Shown: positions 7,109 through 9,661 of the stretch, in pieces
How the letters are laid out: each line of letters opens with the position of its first letter
Position numbering within the stretch: position 1 is the stretch's first letter
Source of the DNA: Desulfobacteraceae bacterium
Lineage (GTDB): Bacteria > Desulfobacterota > Desulfobacteria > Desulfobacterales > Desulfatirhabdiaceae
Length of the DNA stretch: 9,661 nucleotides
Reading direction: 5' to 3'
Assembly (NCBI GenBank): GCA_027325475.1
Contig: DAIEFO010000062.1
Location: forward strand, 1 to 9,661
Notes under the pieces: generated by a model
What the model was told of the DNA's origin: nothing
The model's input: only the letters and a program-made list of their open reading frames with translations
Databases searched by the model: none
Program-made: the position numbers and the translations under genes

Positions 7109-8110
7109 TTAAAACCGGAACCCTTGGGCAGCAGCGCCCATAAGTCCCATCCTGTGACTCAGAATTACATGAACCGGAAATGTATCCATGAGATCGGACA
7201 TCCGGCCCTTGCTCCGGAAAGCCTTCATGAACAGCCCTTTCTTCAGCGCCGGGACAATGCGCGGCGGAATGCCGCCTCCAAGATAAATACCGCCGGACGC
7301 CATCATTCTTAAAGCCATATTTCCGGTTTCCGCTCCCAAAATGGAGATAAATTGCTCCAGCGTCGCCTGACAAAGCCTGCACGGTTTTTTATCATCGAGG
7401 GCAGCCTCGACGATAAATGGTACAGAGTCTTGAGCATTGTTTAGCTGCTCGGCCAGCCAGAGCGGTTCCTCTCCATGTTCATTTTCTTTCAAAAATTCGT
7501 ATAAATTCTTAAGACCGATGCCGGAGCATATGTGTTCCGTGCTGACATGGCCGAAGCGATCCATCAGGTACAGCAACAGCCTGATTTCTGCCGGGTTTGT
7601 CGGTGCAAAATCGGCGTGTCCGCCTTCTGAGGGGTACGGCCGATACTTGGACCCATCCCAGGTGAGGTATGCCTGGCCAAGTCCGGTTCCTGGGGCGATT
7701 ACAGCGATAGTGCCACCGGAAACGGTATTTCCCTTATTCAGCGTGAAGATTTCTTCCCGCTCAAGCAGGGGGATTGCCAGTGCGGCAGCCATGATGTCAT
7801 TCATCAGATGCACACGCGAAAATCCGAGAGCGTCAATCAACTGTTTTTCATCGATGATCCATGGCAGGTTGGTGATTGTTGCCTGACCGTTTATAACGGG
7901 CCCTGCAACCCCAAAACTCGCGCAACTCACTTTTGTTTTGGCCTGTGAGAGAAATTCGCGAACAATCGTCTCCAGGTTTGGATATAGCCGGCTGGAAAAG
8001 GTGGCTTCAGCCACGGCTTTCCCTTGACTTGATTTGGATGAAAATATGGCCAGCCGGGTCTTTGTTCCACCAATATCGCCTGCCAGAACTGCTGAGGGTC
8101 GTTTCGACAT
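7109..8110 (-). CDS. glk: glucokinase (Glk family)
   Basis: ATP-dependent phosphorylation of glucose to glucose 6-phosphate in the cytoplasm, feeding glycolysis and nucleotide-sugar synthesis. The 333-residue product is close to the roughly 320 residues of E. coli Glk. Seen in order: the phosphate-1 ATP loop LAGDIGGTKTRLAIF (9-23); FGVAGPVINGQATITNLPW (67-84); LMNDIMAAALAIPLL (102-116) with the catalytic-base Asp105; VIAPGTGLGQAYL (137-149), phosphate-2; PSEGGHADFAP (160-170) with sugar-contact Glu162 and His165; and ASGGIYLGGGIPPR (271-284), the adenosine site. This is the Glk (COG0837) branch rather than the ROK branch, since no ROK zinc-binding cysteine cluster is seen. ATG 8110 fits the start of the first strand; an upstream ATG at 8158 would add 16 non-conserved residues and use bases that look regulatory. 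It is the first gene of a probable two-gene operon with the downstream glycosyltransferase. Confidence 0.95.
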   Translation of the reverse strand: MSKRPSAVLAGDIGGTKTRLAIFSSKSSQGKAVAEATFSSRLYPNLETIVREFLSQAKTKVSCASFGVAGPVINGQATITNLPWIIDEKQLIDALGFSRVHLMNDIMAAALAIPLLEREEIFTLNKGNTVSGGTIAVIAPGTGLGQAYLTWDGSKYRPYPSEGGHADFAPTNPAEIRLLLYLMDRFGHVSTEHICSGIGLKNLYEFLKENEHGEEPLWLAEQLNNAQDSVPFIVEAALDDKKPCRLCQATLEQFISILGAETGNMALRMMASGGIYLGGGIPPRIVPALKKGLFMKAFRSKGRMSDLMDTFPVHVILSHRMGLMGAAAQGFRF

Positions 8111-8140
8111 CTTCAAAAATTCTCTATTCTTTTTGTGCGT

Positions 8141-8154
8141 TGTAAGCGCTTGTC
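8141..8154. promoter_or_regulatory. LacI-family-like operator candidate in the glk leader
   Basis: TGTAAGCGCTTGTC contains the perfect 8-base palindrome AAGCGCTT, and its left half (TGTAAGCG) matches the half-site typical of LacI/GalR/CcpA-family operators. The outer three bases are not symmetrical. It lies between the candidate glk promoter and the glk start, where a sugar-responsive repressor would block transcription. No regulator gene is present in the window. Confidence 0.3.
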
Positions 8155-8156
8155 GC

Positions 8157-8182
8157 AAAATTGACGGCTTTATAACAAGTCA
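8157..8182 (+). repeat. degenerate copy of the TTGAC-GCTT-AAGTCA repeat end
   Basis: The 26 bases AAAATTGACGGCTTTATAAC-AAGTCA match 9177-9202 at 22 of 26 positions. This is the left terminus of the inverted-repeat element downstream of the crotonase gene. A nearby GTCAA at 8206-8210 could be a remnant of the opposite end. It may be a decayed insertion of the same small element, sitting in the 231-bp gap between glk and the crotonase gene. Confidence 0.55.
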
Positions 8183-8210
8183 TTATTTATTTCATTATCG
8201 AAAAAGTCAA
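8182..8210 (-). promoter_or_regulatory. candidate glk promoter
   Basis: On the minus strand TTGACT (8210-8205) and AATAAT (8187-8182) are separated by exactly 17 bases, each matching the sigma-70 consensus at five of six positions. Transcription would start near 8175, leaving a leader of about 65 bases that includes the palindrome at 8141-8154. The overlap with repeat-derived sequence means that the promoter may have been supplied by, or may merely resemble, the repeat. Confidence 0.4.
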
Positions 8211-8307
8211 CGCAGACGTCCGCGGCCTTCCATCTTGCCTTTGGCGCGCTCTTGTGTCATTGATAATGAAGTAGATGGCTGTCTGTCCGTCGGGATAGAA
8301 ATGCCGT

Positions 8308-8313
8308 TATTAT
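8308..8313 (+). promoter_or_regulatory. possible -10 element for the crotonase-family gene
   Basis: TATTAT matches the -10 consensus at five of six positions and lies 34 bases before the TTG start. The -35 region 17 bases upstream (GTCCGT) is poor, so this may need an activator or may not be the real promoter. The rest of the upstream gap shows no clear alternative. Confidence 0.2.
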
Positions 8314-8326
8314 ACCCCATATCCCC

Positions 8327-8334
8327 AGAGGAGG
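8327..8334 (+). promoter_or_regulatory. strong ribosome binding site fixing a TTG start
   Basis: AGAGGAGG is nearly a full anti-16S match and ends seven bases before the TTG at 8342. No ATG or GTG sits at the right distance; the next in-frame ATG (8360) is 25 bases away. The site therefore decides the start and supports use of the rare TTG initiator. Confidence 0.85.
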
Positions 8335-8341
8335 TTTTCAT

Positions 8342-9118
8342 TTGGACTATCAGGAAATTATGTTCGCAACAGAAGGGCCGATCGCTTTTTTAACGCTTAA
8401 CAATCCTCAGAAAATCAATGCGCTGTCCCGGAAAATGATTGGAGAAATGATTCATGTACTGACAGCGGTATCCACAGATGAAACTATCAAGGTTGTTATC
8501 ATCCGCGCGACAGGAAAACATTTCTGCGCAGGACATGATTTGTCGGAGATGTTGGATCAGGGCATTAAAGCCTACAAGTTCATTTTCGATCAGTGTACGC
8601 AGATGATGCAATTAATTCACAGTATCCCCCAACCCGTTATTGCACAGGTGCAGGGAGTGGCGACAGCGGCCGGATGCCAGTTGGCGGCATGGTGCGATCT
8701 GGTTGTGGCCTCGGAAGATGCTCGCTTTGCAACCCCAGGCGTTAAGATCGGCTTGTTCTGTACAACGCCAATGGTGGCCATTGCCCGCGCGATTGGACGC
8801 AAGGCTGCTATGGAAATGTTACTCACCGGGCGCTATTTTCCTGCGAACGAAGCCAAATCGCTGGGGCTGGTCAATCGGGTAGTGCCATTCGAGCATTTGC
8901 CCCAAGAAACAGAGCGTCTGGCGCTGCAAATTGCGGATGCCAGCCGTTTCGTACTGGCTATCGGCAAACAGGGATTTTACGCCCAGATCGATCAGCCAGA
9001 CGATAGCGCCCTGCATTTTGCCAAACACACCATCGCCATGAACCTGACAGCGGAAGATGCCCAGAATGGCATTCGAGCGTTTATTGATAAACAAACGCCG
9101 GTCTGGGAAAATCGGTGA
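8342..9118 (+). CDS. crotonase-fold protein, ECHDC3-like enoyl-CoA hydratase/isomerase family
   Basis: A 258-residue crotonase-superfamily protein, full length for the family, expected to bind an acyl-CoA in the cytoplasm. GKHFCAGHDLSEM (58-70) forms the first oxyanion-hole/CoA segment and VQGVATAAGCQLAAWCDL (103-120) the second. SEDARFATPGVKIGLF (124-139), AMEMLLTGRYFPANEAKSLGLVNRV and a C-terminal helix complete the fold. The two glutamates that add water in true hydratases (rat Glu144 and Glu164) align with Gln113 and Gly133, so classical 2-enoyl-CoA hydration is unlikely. The segments ATAAGCQL, FATPGV and GLFC-T-P closely match, from memory, the eukaryotic/bacterial ECHDC3 subgroup, whose reaction is not well defined. 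The gene starts with TTG behind a strong Shine-Dalgarno, stands alone between divergent glk and the rRNA operon, and is bracketed by related repeats. Fatty-acid or aromatic-acid CoA metabolism is a guess. Confidence 0.88.
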   Translation: MDYQEIMFATEGPIAFLTLNNPQKINALSRKMIGEMIHVLTAVSTDETIKVVIIRATGKHFCAGHDLSEMLDQGIKAYKFIFDQCTQMMQLIHSIPQPVIAQVQGVATAAGCQLAAWCDLVVASEDARFATPGVKIGLFCTTPMVAIARAIGRKAAMEMLLTGRYFPANEAKSLGLVNRVVPFEHLPQETERLALQIADASRFVLAIGKQGFYAQIDQPDDSALHFAKHTIAMNLTAEDAQNGIRAFIDKQTPVWENR

Positions 9119-9141
9119 CGATGGCGGTAGATAAATTCCAA

Positions 9142-9164
9142 TTGGACGATTTCGTAACAAGTTG
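9142..9164 (+). repeat. degenerate direct repeat, copy A
   Basis: TTGGACGATTTCGTAACAAG and the following TTG share the core TTCGTAAxAAGT with 9189-9200 and the pattern GGACGxTTTCGT with 9209-9220. It lies 24 bases after the crotonase stop codon. It looks like an additional, decayed unit of the element that follows. Confidence 0.5.
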
Positions 9165-9208
9165 CCAAGATCGAATAAAATTGACAGCTTCGTAAAAAGT
9201 CAATTTTC

Positions 9209-9230
9209 GGACGGTTTCGTGAAATGTTCA
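9209..9230 (+). repeat. degenerate direct repeat, copy B inside the element
   Basis: GGACGGTTTCGTGAAATGTT matches GGACGATTTCGTAACAAGTT (9144-9163) at 16 of 20 positions. Lying just inside the left terminus of the 160-bp element, it makes three similar direct units within about 90 bases. Confidence 0.45.
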
Positions 9231-9259
9231 CAGGCAAGACGCAAAAAATCCGCAAGGAA

Positions 9260-9284
9260 TGCAGCGTACTCATCGTACGCTGCA
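9260..9284. other. perfect 10-bp stem-loop at the element centre
   Basis: TGCAGCGTAC (9260-9269) pairs perfectly with GTACGCTGCA (9275-9284) around the five-base loop TCATC. There is no T-run after it on either strand, so it is not a classical rho-independent terminator. It is strong enough to block RNA decay or to form a cruciform, and as the core of the repeat it is probably the conserved part. Confidence 0.75.
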
Positions 9285-9346
9285 ATGACGAAGAATGCCG
9301 CACAACGCCGCTGCATGCGAACTTTTTACGAAAGCATCAAAATCAG

Positions 9347-9376
9347 TTGACATATCAGAAAGAGATAGTGTAAAAA
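9347..9376 (+). promoter_or_regulatory. candidate upstream (second) rRNA promoter
   Basis: A consensus TTGACA (9347-9352) is followed after 18 bases by TAAAAA (9371-9376), a four-of-six -10. A further TTGACA at 9388-9393 has no good -10. Bacterial rRNA operons often have tandem promoters, so this could be an upstream start for the same operon. Between here and the main promoter I see no coding sequence; the short minus-strand frame covering this area runs across the promoter and leader and is not credible. Confidence 0.35.
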
Positions 9377-9440
9377 GGCCGAATTCTTTGACAGGCAGGG
9401 TTTTGGTAAGAGATGTCGGTTGAAGGATCGGAAGGGGTTT

Positions 9441-9500
9441 GAAAAGTTTTTTAAGAAGATTAAAAAAAAGATTGACAAACGCATTCGAAAAAAATATATT
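9441..9500 (+). promoter_or_regulatory. main rRNA operon promoter with UP-like A/T tract
   Basis: TTGACA (9472-9477) is a perfect -35, followed after exactly 17 bases by TATATT (9495-9500), a five-of-six -10. Bases 9441-9470 are a run of A and T tracts fitting an UP element for the RNA polymerase alpha subunit. The discriminator after the -10 starts AGCCGAG, a G/C-rich stretch typical of promoters under growth-rate (ppGpp) control. Transcription should begin near 9507, about 130 bases before mature 16S rRNA. Confidence 0.85.
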
Positions 9501-9553
9501 AGCCGAGTTTTGGATGTGGTGGCAAGAAAAGAAGCATCCGGCGATAGATGATT

Positions 9554-9568
9554 TGATCTTTGAAAACT
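9554..9568 (+). promoter_or_regulatory. boxA-like rRNA antitermination element
   Basis: TGATCTTTGAAAACT lies in the leader between promoter and 16S and resembles boxA (E. coli TGCTCTTTAACAA), where NusB/NusE assemble the rRNA antitermination complex. The short complementary pair GGATG (9513-9517)/CATCC (9534-9538) just upstream could form a boxB-like hairpin. Confidence 0.7.
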
Positions 9569-9608
9569 AGATAGTGACAGCTTGTGAGTTTGGGAGCCCA
9601 AGTTAATG

Positions 9609-9628
9609 AAGCCTGCGAGAGCGGGTTT
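9609..9628 (+). other. rRNA leader hairpin with GAGA tetraloop
   Basis: AAGCCTGC (9609-9616) and GCGGGTTT (9621-9628) pair over eight bases, including two G-U pairs, around the GNRA-type loop GAGA. It ends ten bases before mature 16S rRNA and is probably a folded part of the pre-16S leader. Confidence 0.5.
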
Positions 9629-9637
9629 TGAATAGTT

Positions 9638-9661
9638 TAATTGGAGAGTTTGATCCTGGCT
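9638..9661 (+). rRNA. rrs: 16S ribosomal RNA, 5' end (partial)
   Basis: AGAGTTTGATCCTGGCT, at the right edge, is the universal 5' segment of bacterial 16S rRNA (the site of the common 27F primer). By alignment with the E. coli start AAATTGAAGAGTTTGATC, mature position 1 falls near 9638. Only 24 bases are present, so the sequence cannot place the organism. The promoter, boxA and leader directly upstream confirm that this is the start of a transcribed rRNA operon. Confidence 0.95.

Larger units (their letters stand above)
9181..9340. repeat. 160-bp MITE-like element with about 20-bp imperfect terminal inverted repeats
   Basis: The left end (9181-9200, TTGACAGCTTCGTAAAAAGT) and the reverse complement of the right end (9321-9340) agree at 16 of 20 positions: TTGA and a 12-base TTCGTAAAAAGT core are identical, with four mismatches between them. 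The centre holds a perfect 10-bp hairpin. The element encodes no protein. No convincing target duplication is visible. From memory, TTCGTAAAAAGTC-ended repeats of this sort are frequent in deltaproteobacterial genomes, sometimes as transcript-stabilising or terminating hairpins; the mobilising enzyme is unknown. It lies between the crotonase gene and the rRNA promoter. Confidence 0.7.

Noticed and set aside
7437..7886. A 149-codon plus-strand frame
   Set aside because: It is antisense to the core motifs of glucokinase and has no independent start signal.
8360..8362. ATG 8360 as the crotonase start
   Set aside because: It is 25 bases from the very strong Shine-Dalgarno and would cut the first strand; TTG 8342 has ideal spacing.
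9326..9601. A 91-codon minus-strand frame across the rRNA promoter and leader
   Set aside because: It covers the promoter, boxA and part of the repeat, all better explained as non-coding.
9119..9637. CRISPR array or tRNA in the long non-coding stretch
   Set aside because: The repeats are few, degenerate and unevenly spaced, and no cloverleaf-forming sequence or tRNA T-loop motif was seen.

Overview
The window looks like chromosomal DNA from an anaerobic, deltaproteobacterial-type bacterium. The last 24 bases are the 5' end of a 16S rRNA gene. It is preceded by an rRNA leader with a TGATCTTTGAAAACT boxA-like element and by a near-consensus sigma-70 rRNA promoter. The gene content is an ECHDC3-like crotonase, a Glk-type glucokinase, a B12-binding radical SAM enzyme, and a nucleotide-transporter-like membrane protein fused to HEAT-like repeats and a cyclic-nucleotide-binding domain. 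Together with TTCGTAAAAAGT-ended intergenic repeats, this is reminiscent of Syntrophus/Desulfobacterota genomes. That placement comes from memory and is moderate to low confidence.

Layout. Positions 2-55 may be the tail of an upstream gene. 52-681 (+) is a histidine-phosphatase-superfamily protein with RHM in place of RHG. 678-2120 (+) is a B12-binding radical SAM enzyme joined to it by an ATGA overlap. 2071-3318 (-) is a GT28/MurG-like glycosyltransferase whose end overlaps the radical SAM gene convergently by 50 bp. 3388-6048 (+) is the 886-residue transporter-HEAT-CNB fusion, divergent from the previous gene. 6005-7066 (-) is a GT4-like glycosyltransferase, convergent with the fusion gene by 44 bp, and 7109-8110 (-) is glucokinase, so the likely minus-strand operon reads glk then glycosyltransferase. 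8342-9118 (+) is the crotonase-fold protein, with a TTG start and a strong Shine-Dalgarno. 9119-9637 is non-coding: degenerate repeats, a 160-bp inverted-repeat element, then the rRNA promoter and leader. 9638 onward is 16S rRNA.

How the genes may work together. From 52 to 8110 the genes lie on alternating strands and are packed so tightly that both convergent pairs overlap. Two glycosyltransferases, a glucokinase (hexose-phosphate supply), a radical SAM enzyme and a phosphatase could belong to one surface-glycoconjugate or lipid-modifying pathway, but only phosphatase/radical SAM and glk/glycosyltransferase are arranged as operons. The shared pathway is inference. The crotonase gene is separate, bracketed by related repeat sequences. 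It lacks both catalytic glutamates of true enoyl-CoA hydratases and resembles ECHDC3.

I see no CRISPR array, tRNA, transposase or phage gene. The most unusual items are the three-part transporter fusion with a defective-looking cyclic-nucleotide pocket, the ECHDC3-like protein, the double convergent overlaps, and the repeat element placed just upstream of the rRNA promoter.
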